From positions 1 to 6,435 of the forward strand of contig JAJDBA010000198.1 in assembly GCA_029261675.1 (NCBI GenBank): a stretch of 6,435 nt of DNA, in the 5' to 3' direction. This DNA is from Nitrospinaceae bacterium (lineage in GTDB: Bacteria > Nitrospinota > Nitrospinia > Nitrospinales > VA-1). The notes below the pieces were generated by a model that saw only the letters and a list, made by a program, of their open reading frames with translations, had not been told where the DNA came from and did no database searches. Shown here piece by piece: positions 1 to 5,766 of this stretch (position 1 is the stretch's first letter; each line of letters starts with the position of its first letter). The translations under genes and the position numbers were made by a program.

Positions 1-150
1 GATGATGCCGCAACCGGTCCCGATGTCGAGAACTTTCTGGCTAGGGAGCAATTGCGCAAAATCGGCCAACAAAAAAGGTTCGATAGAGTAACGGTAACCG
101 AAGTCATTCTGAATGAGGATAGGGTCTTTAATCGTTTTAGCAGCGTTCAT
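1..150 (-). CDS. SAM-dependent methyltransferase, TrmN6/YfiC-like (N-terminal 50 codons; gene continues beyond the left edge)
   Basis: Only the start of the gene is inside the window. The visible protein begins MNAAKTIKDPILIQNDFGYR and reaches a class I methyltransferase motif I (VLDIGTGCGII, residues about 40-50), the glycine loop that binds S-adenosylmethionine. The preceding QNDFGYRYSIEPFLLADFA stretch is the pattern typical of the COG4123/TrmN6 group, whose E. coli member methylates N6 of A37 in tRNA1(Val); other members are uncharacterised or modify other substrates, so the target is inferred only at family level. The ATG at 150 is the only usable start: an in-frame TAA lies 11 codons upstream and no GTG or TTG lies between. 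The bases directly before the ATG are pyrimidine-rich (CCGCCTTTTCCCCC) and contain no Shine-Dalgarno sequence. An 11-codon proline-rich frame ends across this ATG in an ATGA overlap. The catalytic NPPY-type motif would lie outside the window. Confidence 0.8.
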   Translation of the reverse strand, partial: MNAAKTIKDPILIQNDFGYRYSIEPFLLADFAQLLPSQKVLDIGTGCGII

Positions 151-182
151 GGGGGAAAAGGCGGTTTGGCAATGTCTTTCAT
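147..182 (-). other. Candidate 11-codon leader ORF overlapping the methyltransferase start
   Basis: On the minus strand an ATG at 182 opens a frame reading MKDIAKPPFPP and stopping with TGA at 149-147, so its stop overlaps the methyltransferase ATG as ATGA. The methyltransferase has no recognisable ribosome binding site of its own, so coupling through this short frame is conceivable, and the PPFPP end could slow ribosomes. The leader has no convincing Shine-Dalgarno sequence either, and a frame this short can arise by chance. Confidence 0.2.
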
Positions 183-226
183 CTTAAAGTTTAGCGCATC
201 CTATGCTGAGCATCAACCTTTTGCGT

Positions 227-255
227 ATTATAACTATTTGTTTGTTAAGAGTTAA
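227..255 (-). promoter_or_regulatory. Sigma70-type promoter for the methyltransferase
   Basis: A perfect -10 box TATAAT lies at 232-227 on the minus strand. A -35-like TTAACT at 255-250 precedes it with a 17-base spacer. Transcription would begin near 220, leaving a leader of about 70 bases before the ATG at 150. The spacing and the perfect -10 support it; the -35 matches only four of six consensus bases. Confidence 0.5.
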
Positions 256-265
256 TTGCTATACT
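238..265 (+). promoter_or_regulatory. Extended -10 sigma70-type promoter for the small membrane protein gene
   Basis: The bases TGCTATACT at 257-265 form an extended -10 element (TG, one base, then TATACT, five of six consensus). TTGTTT at 238-243 is a possible -35 with a 16-base spacer. Transcription would start near 272, about 36 bases before the ATG at 308. The element overlaps the divergent minus-strand promoter at 227-255. Confidence 0.5.
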
Positions 266-307
266 GGGCTATCCACGTAATAGACTTAAAAAGGTTTGGA
301 GTGACGG

Positions 308-550
308 ATGGATATTCTTGTGATCGAACAGGTTTGGGCAATTGTTTTGTTTTTGCTGGGAGCTTTTATACTCAATACCTGCAGTCGTCTGGAAAGAAAA
401 GACCAGGAGTTTCTCAAAGATCCACGCAACCGCTATGGCAAGCGCAAATCGGATATGGTCAAACCTAAAACACTTCGCGGTACTCTTATGACCTTAACGG
501 GCACAGGTCTTTGCCTGGGTGGCATGATTCTTTTCATGATGCACGTCTAG
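308..550 (+). CDS. Small two-helix membrane protein of unknown function (80 aa)
   Basis: The family is not recognised. The protein has two hydrophobic stretches, about residues 8-24 (VWAIVLFLLGAFIL core) and 59-78 (LMTLTGTGLCLGGMILFMM), separated by a strongly basic loop (about 26-57, many Lys and Arg). By the positive-inside rule the loop should be cytoplasmic, with both ends outside the membrane, giving a helical hairpin. There is no cleavable signal peptide pattern and the cysteine at 25 is not in a lipobox. The ATG at 308 is preceded by GGAG at 298-301 with a 6-base spacer, and an in-frame TGA at 302-304 rules out an earlier start. A good promoter lies upstream. It appears monocistronic, convergent with the deacylase operon and divergent from the methyltransferase. 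The ribosome binding site, promoter and coherent membrane pattern make it credible as a real gene despite its length. Confidence 0.72.
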   Translation: MDILVIEQVWAIVLFLLGAFILNTCSRLERKDQEFLKDPRNRYGKRKSDMVKPKTLRGTLMTLTGTGLCLGGMILFMMHV

Positions 551-564
551 CCGGGAGGCCCGGC
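550..564 (+). other. GC-rich hairpin overlapping the stop codon of the 80-aa gene
   Basis: GCCGGG (550-555) pairs perfectly with CCCGGC (559-564) around a 3-base loop, starting on the last base of the TAG stop (548-550). No T run follows, so it is not a classical terminator. It could protect the 3' end of the transcript or slow ribosome release. The sequence is a direct observation; the role is inference. Confidence 0.4.
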
Positions 565-670
565 GGCCTATAGGTCAGAACCCAAAAAGCGAACGATCAC
601 CTTAAAGCTTCTAGATGTGGGGTAATGGAGTCTCCTTTTTTTACCAACAAAGTGGAATAATATTAAGTCT

Positions 671-724
671 GGATCGCCACACTCCCGCTGGTCGTTCGCG
701 ATGACGTGCGAAGGGGGAGTTTTT
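671..724 (+). terminator. Terminator-like palindrome, probably derived from a dispersed intergenic repeat
   Basis: ACTCCC (681-686) pairs with GGGAGT (715-720), and inside it TTCGC (695-699) pairs with GCGAA (708-712). The outer stem runs straight into TTTTT (720-724), so it can terminate plus-strand transcription about 130 bases after the 80-aa gene. Read on the minus strand no T run follows, so it does not obviously end the deacylase operon. An alternative internal hairpin is GTCGTTCGCGATGAC (691-705, with two G-T pairs). The GGATCGCCAC...CGCGATGACG wording is reminiscent of short imperfect palindromes scattered between genes in many bacterial genomes; that resemblance is from memory and only one copy is visible here. 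Confidence 0.45.
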
Positions 725-768
725 ATCGGTGTTCATCTGCATCCATTTGTAATTAATGTGTTTTGCTT

Positions 769-1740
769 TTAACGAGGCCATGGGAGATATTCCCGCCATG
801 ATTTTTTTGTTGTTAGGATAATAGCCATGGGTTCTTTCTCGTAGATAATGGGGTATTGTCGCAGGGTTATGAGCAGGCCGTCTTCTGGTGCCGTGATCTC
901 TTCCAGCCTTTTGCCACTAAATATGTCGCGAACCTCGCCGATTTTTTGTCCCTGCTTTAAGTGGCTGCCGACTTTTACTTCTTTAAGAAACATTCCTGCG
1001 GTTGTGGATCGTACCGCTAATTCTTCATCGGATTGATAAAATCGAGTTTTGGTTTTATGCTCTGGCTTTTTGTTGCGGTGATCTTTCAATATTCCTTCGG
1101 CCTTCATAAAGTTCAAGATGCCTTGAAAGAGGATTTCACATTGTTTTGGATTGATAGTCCTTGGTGATCCTGCTGACATTATTACCGAAGATAGATCCTG
1201 CCATTGGTGGAACAGGTTGACTTTTTGGGTCGATGATTCTTTTTGCCGAAGCACAGTTTCTATTTGTAAATCCTTGCACATTTTTTTTACTCTTCCATCT
1301 GGCTTATAGGTTTGGATATGAGGGGCATCTTCATAATGCGGTGGCGCGGATTGCAAAATAATTCCCCAGAACGAGTCCTTTGTATGTTGCCAAATAGTCG
1401 AGGCGATGGCTTCGGCAGTTTCGCCGTCAGGATTGCCAGGAAAAGCGAGGTCCATATCCATTCCATCCAATGGCCAAAGACGAGAGCCAGATCGCACGGC
1501 GTTGGCATTGACCACGGGGAACGTTTGTACCTGCCCGGTTAAAGTGTAGTGAGGATCAAGGCCTTCCACAATGCTGTCTAGAAATTGCGTGAGGTGGGAA
1601 TTCAAGAACAATCCATTCAAATGGTCTCCTTGTAATCCGCTGACGATGGATAAGGGCTCGCCGGATTTTCCCCAGGTGTTTTTATAAAGTTCAAGGTCGC
1701 CCCCAAACGGATTGGGTAATGTGAGTATTTTTTCTTTCAT
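769..1740 (-). CDS. Catalytically degenerate paralog of succinylglutamate desuccinylase/aspartoacylase family (pseudoenzyme, 323 aa)
   Basis: The protein aligns along its whole length with the product of the upstream gene (1737-2699) and has the two-part plan of COG3608-like deacylases: an M14-type core (about 1-215), a polar linker (about 216-242) and a C-terminal barrel-sandwich domain (about 246-309). The active-site positions have changed. The zinc motif GLHGDE reads GLQGDH (Q37 for His, H40 for Glu); the LDINRTF motif reads MDMDLAF (D97, L98); the third zinc His of DIHSS is Q130 (ILQSA); and the catalytic Glu of VIETG is S189 (IMSAG). Structural positions such as VNANAV, SRLWP and the glycines remain. 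The frame is intact and its ATG overlaps the upstream TGA as ATGA (1740-1737), so translation is probably coupled; GAGTGAG just before the start can serve as ribosome binding site. It is last in the operon. No peptidase or deacylase activity is expected. A structural or regulatory partner of its neighbour, or a ligand sensor, is inference. H40 with H135 or H141 could make a new metal site, but nothing shows this. Confidence 0.85.
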   Translation of the reverse strand: MKEKILTLPNPFGGDLELYKNTWGKSGEPLSIVSGLQGDHLNGLFLNSHLTQFLDSIVEGLDPHYTLTGQVQTFPVVNANAVRSGSRLWPLDGMDMDLAFPGNPDGETAEAIASTIWQHTKDSFWGIILQSAPPHYEDAPHIQTYKPDGRVKKMCKDLQIETVLRQKESSTQKVNLFHQWQDLSSVIMSAGSPRTINPKQCEILFQGILNFMKAEGILKDHRNKKPEHKTKTRFYQSDEELAVRSTTAGMFLKEVKVGSHLKQGQKIGEVRDIFSGKRLEEITAPEDGLLITLRQYPIIYEKEPMAIILTTKKSWREYLPWPR

Positions 1741-2699
1741 CGCTCACTCAAATTCTTGGCAATGCGGACCAGGGGTGAACCTTTATGGGCTAGGGGATGC
1801 TCGCGAAGCGTAAACAATAACCCAGAACAGGGGCTCACAATTTCTTCCAGTACGTTGCCTGTGACAGGGTCGATTAGTTTGCCAAGTCTATCGCCTTTTT
1901 TAAGAATTTCTCCCACTTCTACCTGTTTGATGAATAACCCTGAGTAGGATGCCTGCACCATCGCGACTTGATCGGGTTGGACCTGTTTGGATTCTGTAAC
2001 TTTTTCGGTTGGTGGGGTGATATTGAGGGTCCCCGTGTAATGCAGGAGGTTCAACATCCCATTGAAAATCTGATCACCCCTATTTTGGTGGATGCGATGG
2101 CAAATTCCGGTTTCTATGACCAGAGTAGGAATTTTTGCGCGGTTCAGATTAAACCCCAAAGTTGCTTCGAATATTTCTGCGTTGGGGTGAACCCATATCA
2201 AATCTACGTTGGATTTTTTTGCCAGCGGTAGCAGCTTTTTTTCATAATCTTTGATGATTCGTATTTGTGGCAACTCCATCAAGTGAAGGTTGCTGGAATG
2301 GATATCGATAACGATGTCGGAGGACGATTGTAAATCCTTGAGTAGCGTTTGTGATGCTTCAACAGCGAGAGAGGGGCTTTGGCCTGGACCGAAAGTGCGG
2401 TTGATATCCAACGAAAAAAAAGGCCAGAGCCGCGTGGAACTTTCTAATGCCTGAGGGTTCACCGCTGGGTAAATATTTATTTCTCCTTGAAAGGCGTTTG
2501 GGTTGGTGGCTTCCAATTCTTTCAGGTATTGCATCAGCCTATGGCAAATATAGAGGCCTTCCAGCTCATCGCCGTGGAGTCCTGTTACAAATGAAACTCG
2601 CGGTTTGTTGGATTGCGCGGGGAAAATATGCTTAAGGATTTCAATCGGAGGGCCGAGCGGACTTTTAACGGAAAGAATACATTGAGTTTGCACGGGCAT
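1737..2699 (-). CDS. Zinc-dependent deacylase, succinylglutamate desuccinylase/aspartoacylase (AstE/AspA) family, intact active site (320 aa)
   Basis: Members of this family hydrolyse the amide bond of N-acylated amino acids or related small molecules with one zinc ion. All key residues are visible: GLHGDELEG with zinc ligands H42 and E45, the VNPQAL...TRLWP segment (80-93), LDINRTF (97-103) with the Asn-Arg pair that binds the substrate carboxylate, DIHSSN with third zinc ligand H134, and VIETG with the catalytic Glu E196. After a polar linker (about 228-248) comes a lipoyl/biotinyl-like barrel-sandwich domain (about 251-313) without a biotin or lipoyl lysine motif, as in COG3608 predicted deacylases. 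There is no signal peptide, so it is cytoplasmic. The gene lies 11 bases after the NtrC-like regulator and overlaps its degenerate copy by 4 bases. AGAAAGA just upstream of the ATG is a weak ribosome binding site. The context is not the arginine succinyltransferase (ast) pathway, so I do not name it astE; the substrate is unknown. Confidence 0.88.
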   Translation of the reverse strand: MPVQTQCILSVKSPLGPPIEILKHIFPAQSNKPRVSFVTGLHGDELEGLYICHRLMQYLKELEATNPNAFQGEINIYPAVNPQALESSTRLWPFFSLDINRTFGPGQSPSLAVEASQTLLKDLQSSSDIVIDIHSSNLHLMELPQIRIIKDYEKKLLPLAKKSNVDLIWVHPNAEIFEATLGFNLNRAKIPTLVIETGICHRIHQNRGDQIFNGMLNLLHYTGTLNITPPTEKVTESKQVQPDQVAMVQASYSGLFIKQVEVGEILKKGDRLGKLIDPVTGNVLEEIVSPCSGLLFTLREHPLAHKGSPLVRIAKNLSER

Positions 2700-2710
2700 A
2701 TCTTTCTGGT

Positions 2711-4141
2711 TTACTGAATGCGACCTTTTTTTATTTTGATTTGCATGGTATCGATTTTTCGTTTCAGTGTATTGCGATTGATGCCTAGAGATTTGGCGGC
2801 GGCGATTTGTTTGCCGGAATGAGTACCTAGAATAATTTCAAAAAGATGTTTTTCTACCTTTTGTATGAGCGTGTCATATAACATCCCCTCTTCGTTGTTA
2901 CTTTGCAGAAAGTCGCGGATGAGTTGGTTCAGACGGTCATCCCATTGACTGGGGGAATCGCCTTCTTCCTGAAAGTGTGGTGGTAGATGTTCCGGTAGGA
3001 TAGGGCCGGAAAGGGCCAACATCACCGCACGTTTAATAACGTTTTCCAGTTCTCGAATGTTTCCCTGCCAGTGATAGCTACTCAGGATGCGCTCAACATC
3101 GTCAGACAAGTATACCGTTCCACGGGCCAATGACTTTGAGTAGCGGCGGATAAAATGATTTGCCAGTAGGGGTACGTCTTCGAGTCTTTCCCGCAAGGGC
3201 GGCATATCGATATGAATGACGTTGATGCGGTGATATAAATCTTCGCGAAACTTTTTCAGTTCCATCATATCGAGAAGGTTCTGGTTGGTTGCTGCAATGA
3301 TACGTACATTTGAGCGTAGTGGTTCTTTACCCCCGACTCGATAGTATTGATTGTCTTGCAAGATGCGCAGTATCTTTGCTTGCAGTTGCAGTTCCATATC
3401 TCCAATTTCATCGAGAAATAGAGTGCCGCCATCGGCTTGCTGAAATTTTCCGATTTTTGTTTCTACTGCACCGGTGAACGCGCCGCGTTCGTGACCAAAT
3501 AATTCCGATTCCAGAAGTTCTCTGGCAATGGCGGCGCAGTTGATACAGATGAAGGGTTTGTCTTTTCTTTGTGAATAGTGGTGCAGAGTGCTGGCGATCA
3601 TCTCTTTACCCGTCCCACTTTCACCTGTAATGAGGATGGATAAATCGGAGCCGGCAGACTTGCCGATGGTCTTAAAAATTTCCTGCATGCTTTTGCTTTT
3701 GCCGATGATGGCATCGTTGTCTGCTGAAGTGGGCAGGCTGTCTGAAACTTTTACTTCTTCAGGCTGAGAATGGGCGTGTGCGGCTTCCGCTTTTTCTAAA
3801 AGTTTGTAGACATCATCGAAGTCAAAGGGTTTAGAAAGGTAGTCGTAGGCTCCCAGGCGCATTGCCTCGATGGTATTGTTCATGGAATCCTGAGCGGTCA
3901 TCATCACGATTTTAAGTTCCGGGCAAATTTGTCGGGACTGCTCCATCAACTCGAGCCCACTGATGCCTTCCATGAAAATATCTGAAAACATCATGAGGTA
4001 TTTATTTTTATGGAGTTGCTCCAGAGCTTTTTCGCCGCTGGTTGCTGTGTCGACGATGTAATTACTTTTTTCCAGGCCTTTTTTCAGGACCCAGAGAATA
4101 TTTTCTTCATCATCGACAATAAGAATTTTATGTGGATTCAT
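2711..4141 (-). CDS. NtrC-family sigma54-dependent response regulator (476 aa)
   Basis: This is the cytoplasmic response regulator of a two-component system, which when phosphorylated hexamerises and uses ATP to open sigma54 promoters. The receiver domain (about 4-118) has the acidic pocket D10/D11, phospho-acceptor D54 in SDIFM, T82 and K104. The AAA+ domain (about 145-375) shows Walker A GESGTGKE (173-180), the sigma54-contacting loop GAFTGA (220-225), Walker B LFLDEIGD (241-248), sensor I around AATN (283-286), arginine fingers R299 and R305, and sensor II GNIREL (360-365). A Fis-type helix-turn-helix lies near the end (about 443-463, GKQIAAAKSLGINRNTLKRK). The 476-residue length is normal for NtrC. 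The ATG at 4141 is fixed by an in-frame TAA just upstream; GAGGTGA overlapping the kinase stop (4160-4154) is the ribosome binding site, with a rather long 12-base spacer. Gene pairing with the kinase argues they are partners. It may or may not be the nitrogen regulator, so no symbol is given. Confidence 0.95.
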   Translation of the reverse strand: MNPHKILIVDDEENILWVLKKGLEKSNYIVDTATSGEKALEQLHKNKYLMMFSDIFMEGISGLELMEQSRQICPELKIVMMTAQDSMNNTIEAMRLGAYDYLSKPFDFDDVYKLLEKAEAAHAHSQPEEVKVSDSLPTSADNDAIIGKSKSMQEIFKTIGKSAGSDLSILITGESGTGKEMIASTLHHYSQRKDKPFICINCAAIARELLESELFGHERGAFTGAVETKIGKFQQADGGTLFLDEIGDMELQLQAKILRILQDNQYYRVGGKEPLRSNVRIIAATNQNLLDMMELKKFREDLYHRINVIHIDMPPLRERLEDVPLLANHFIRRYSKSLARGTVYLSDDVERILSSYHWQGNIRELENVIKRAVMLALSGPILPEHLPPHFQEEGDSPSQWDDRLNQLIRDFLQSNNEEGMLYDTLIQKVEKHLFEIILGTHSGKQIAAAKSLGINRNTLKRKIDTMQIKIKKGRIQ

Positions 4142-4153
4142 TTTATTATTTTA

Positions 4154-5242
4154 TCACCTCTGCCGGATCGGAAGAAAAACTTGCACGGTGGTTCCCAGTC
4201 CTTTTTCAGAAGTGATTTTAATTTTTCCGTGATGGTCTTCGACAATTTTTAGAGAGATGGGTAAACCCAGTCCGCTGCCTTTGCTTTTAGTGGTATGAAA
4301 GGGCGTGAACAGTTTTTTCTGTGTTTCTTCGTCCATGCCTTCTCCCGAGTCGATGATTTCCACGGCTATATTATTTCTCGGAACACTTGCAATAGGGGTT
4401 TTCACGGCAAAGCCTGAACTGACTCGGGTGACAATTTGCAGGATGCCACCTTTTGGAGAGGCTTCGATAGCATTTTTAATCAGGTTCAGAAAAACCTGTT
4501 TCAGTTGGTCCTCATCGGCTTCAATGAGAGGCAGGCTTGGGTCGTAGATTTGCTGAAACCGACCATTTTTGCGCGCGAAGGTTTCTTTTTCCAGTATTAG
4601 GATATCTTCGAGCACTTTGTGAATATTCGTATCTTTCAGTTTTATCTCAACAGGTCGGGCCAGATCCATCATGCGCTTGACCAACTGGTTAATGCGGTCG
4701 ACTTCGGTTATGACCACATCGAGGTATTCGTGGTGCGCTGTTTTTCGGATGTCCTGACGTAGCAATTGTGCGGAGCCGCGGATGCCCCCCAGTGGGTTTC
4801 TAATTTCATGTGCTAGGCCCATTGCCAAGGCACCCAGATTAGTTAGATGATCTGCGGGTCGTTGTTGTTCTTCCAGTTCCCGGATCAGACTCATATTTTT
4901 TATCAATATTATGACACCCTGAATGGTGTCGTCAGATTCAAGATAAGGCGATAGAGTTAGGTTGACAGGAAATTGTATCGCGGCCGTTTTTCGTGCTCCC
5001 TTTGCCTCCACATCGTGGTAGCAGGCTCCTGTTACAAGTACCTTGCGAACCTTGTCGATAATTTGCGGTTGTCTTGGAAAAAGTTCTTCCAGGGGCCGGT
5101 TGGCAATGGCGTCCCTGGATTTGTGGAACATGTCTTCAATGGCCAGATTGCTATGCAAAATCGAAAGCGAAGGCGAAACCAGAATTAATCCATCAATGAC
5201 GGAAAAGAAAATATTTTGATGGATGCGATCGGGTTCTTTCAT
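4154..5242 (-). CDS. NtrB/GlnL-like soluble PAS histidine kinase (362 aa)
   Basis: This is a two-component sensor kinase that autophosphorylates on histidine and passes the phosphate to the adjacent regulator. A PAS-like domain occupies about residues 8-116. The dimerisation and phospho-acceptor domain has the H box GLAHEIRNPLGGIRGSAQLL with H145. The ATPase domain has the N box (N253, N257 in LNLIKNAIEA), G1 box DSGEGMD (298-304), F box LFTPFHTTK (311-319) and G2 box GSGLGL (322-327). No transmembrane segment or signal peptide is present, so it senses an internal signal, as NtrB does. The H-box wording and length of about 360 residues fit the NtrB/GlnL group, but PII-dependent nitrogen control cannot be shown. 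The ATG at 5242 lies 9 bases after the FmdB-type gene, whose stop is in frame, so no earlier start exists. No clear Shine-Dalgarno sequence is seen, suggesting translational coupling to the preceding gene. Confidence 0.94.
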   Translation of the reverse strand: MKEPDRIHQNIFFSVIDGLILVSPSLSILHSNLAIEDMFHKSRDAIANRPLEELFPRQPQIIDKVRKVLVTGACYHDVEAKGARKTAAIQFPVNLTLSPYLESDDTIQGVIILIKNMSLIRELEEQQRPADHLTNLGALAMGLAHEIRNPLGGIRGSAQLLRQDIRKTAHHEYLDVVITEVDRINQLVKRMMDLARPVEIKLKDTNIHKVLEDILILEKETFARKNGRFQQIYDPSLPLIEADEDQLKQVFLNLIKNAIEASPKGGILQIVTRVSSGFAVKTPIASVPRNNIAVEIIDSGEGMDEETQKKLFTPFHTTKSKGSGLGLPISLKIVEDHHGKIKITSEKGLGTTVQVFLPIRQR

Positions 5243-5251
5243 AGGCTTGGG

Positions 5252-5653
5252 CTATTTGGAACCCTTGGCCTTTTTCGATTTCCCACCGGAATAAGGGCTT
5301 TTGGCTGTTGATTTTTTTGCCGGGGCTGGGGCGGGTTCGGCTTTGGCTTTTTTTTCTGCTACTGGGGCTTTTGCGTCAGCCGCCGGAGCAGGGGCCGCAG
5401 CAGCGTCACTGCCTTTGGATTGTTTACCCTCTTGTTCCCAGCCTTTTTTGCGGGCTTCAGAAGGGTATTCGGAAGTGTACCACCCGGAACCTTTGAGAAT
5501 GAACCCGGATGCGGAAACGATTCGGCGTACTTTGCCATTACCTTTATCATCGCAGCCCAAGCCATTGCAGGTTTTCAGAGGTTTAGCCGAGATGGCCTGC
5601 ATGGCCTCAAAGGTAACTCCGCATTTATCACATTCGTACTCATAAATGGGCAT
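5252..5653 (-). CDS. FmdB-family zinc ribbon protein with Ala/Lys/Pro-rich tail (133 aa)
   Basis: The N-terminus MPIYEYECDKCGVTFE is the FmdB-family signature (putative regulatory zinc ribbon). Four cysteines, C8, C11, C29 and C34, form a likely zinc site, and KGSGWYTSEY (about 54-63) matches the conserved motif after the ribbon. Family members are small cytoplasmic proteins of mostly unknown function, named after a gene near formamidase or methyl-amide genes; their regulatory role is not firmly established. From about residue 82 the protein turns into a low-complexity tail of Ala, Lys and Pro ending SKKAKGSK, which is longer than in many relatives and strongly basic at the end. The ATG at 5653 has a good GGAGAG ribosome binding site (5667-5662) with an 8-base spacer. 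It is the first gene of the five-gene cluster, 9 bases before the kinase. Confidence 0.9.
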   Translation of the reverse strand: MPIYEYECDKCGVTFEAMQAISAKPLKTCNGLGCDDKGNGKVRRIVSASGFILKGSGWYTSEYPSEARKKGWEQEGKQSKGSDAAAAPAPAADAKAPVAEKKAKAEPAPAPAKKSTAKSPYSGGKSKKAKGSK

Positions 5654-5766
5654 GAATCATACTCTCCAGAAAAATTTAGGGGTTGATCAGGTTTACAATA
5701 TTGAAATAAGACTTATAAACCTAATTGACAAGCTAAAGGATCATTGTTTATTAGATAAAATCTGTT
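5654..5766 (-). promoter_or_regulatory. Probable promoter region of the five-gene operon, with an inverted repeat
   Basis: This AT-rich 113-base gap separates ilvE from the FmdB-type gene. On the minus strand TTGTCA (5731-5726, five of six -35 bases) is followed 17 bases later by TATTTC (5708-5703), a poor -10. An inverted repeat, AGGTTTA at 5689-5695 and TAAACCT at 5716-5722 with a 20-base spacer, brackets the proposed -10 and could be an operator or an mRNA hairpin. A weak hairpin AGAT-AAA-ATCT (5753-5763) sits just after the ilvE stop. I saw no sigma54 -24/-12 element (TGGCAC...TTGC) or NtrC-type TGCACC/GGTGCA site here. Confidence 0.35.

Noticed and set aside
256..468. 70-codon plus-strand frame overlapping the 80-aa gene
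   Set aside because: It would begin on top of the promoter, has no ribosome binding site and overlaps the better supported frame starting at 308.
627..642. Possible second terminator, GGAGTCTCC followed by a T run
   Set aside because: The stem would be only 3 base pairs with a 3-base loop, too weak to act as a terminator.
769..1740. Idea that the second deacylase gene is a decaying pseudogene
   Set aside because: The frame is intact at full family length, starts with a tight ATGA overlap, and keeps the scaffold motifs and C-terminal domain, which is not the pattern of random decay. Nonetheless very recent relaxation cannot be excluded.
1968..2231. 87-codon plus-strand frame inside the active deacylase gene
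   Set aside because: It lies wholly opposite a conserved protein with all family motifs, so it is an antisense shadow.
1737..2699. Naming the active deacylase astE
   Set aside because: No other arginine succinyltransferase pathway gene is present and the C-terminal barrel domain fits broader COG3608-type deacylases, so the substrate is not supported.
5301..5645. 114-codon plus-strand frame rich in Ala, Ser and Leu, opposite the FmdB-type gene
   Set aside because: It mirrors the low-complexity GC-rich tail of the minus-strand gene, has no ribosome binding site, and its composition is explained by the complementary Ala/Lys/Pro codons.
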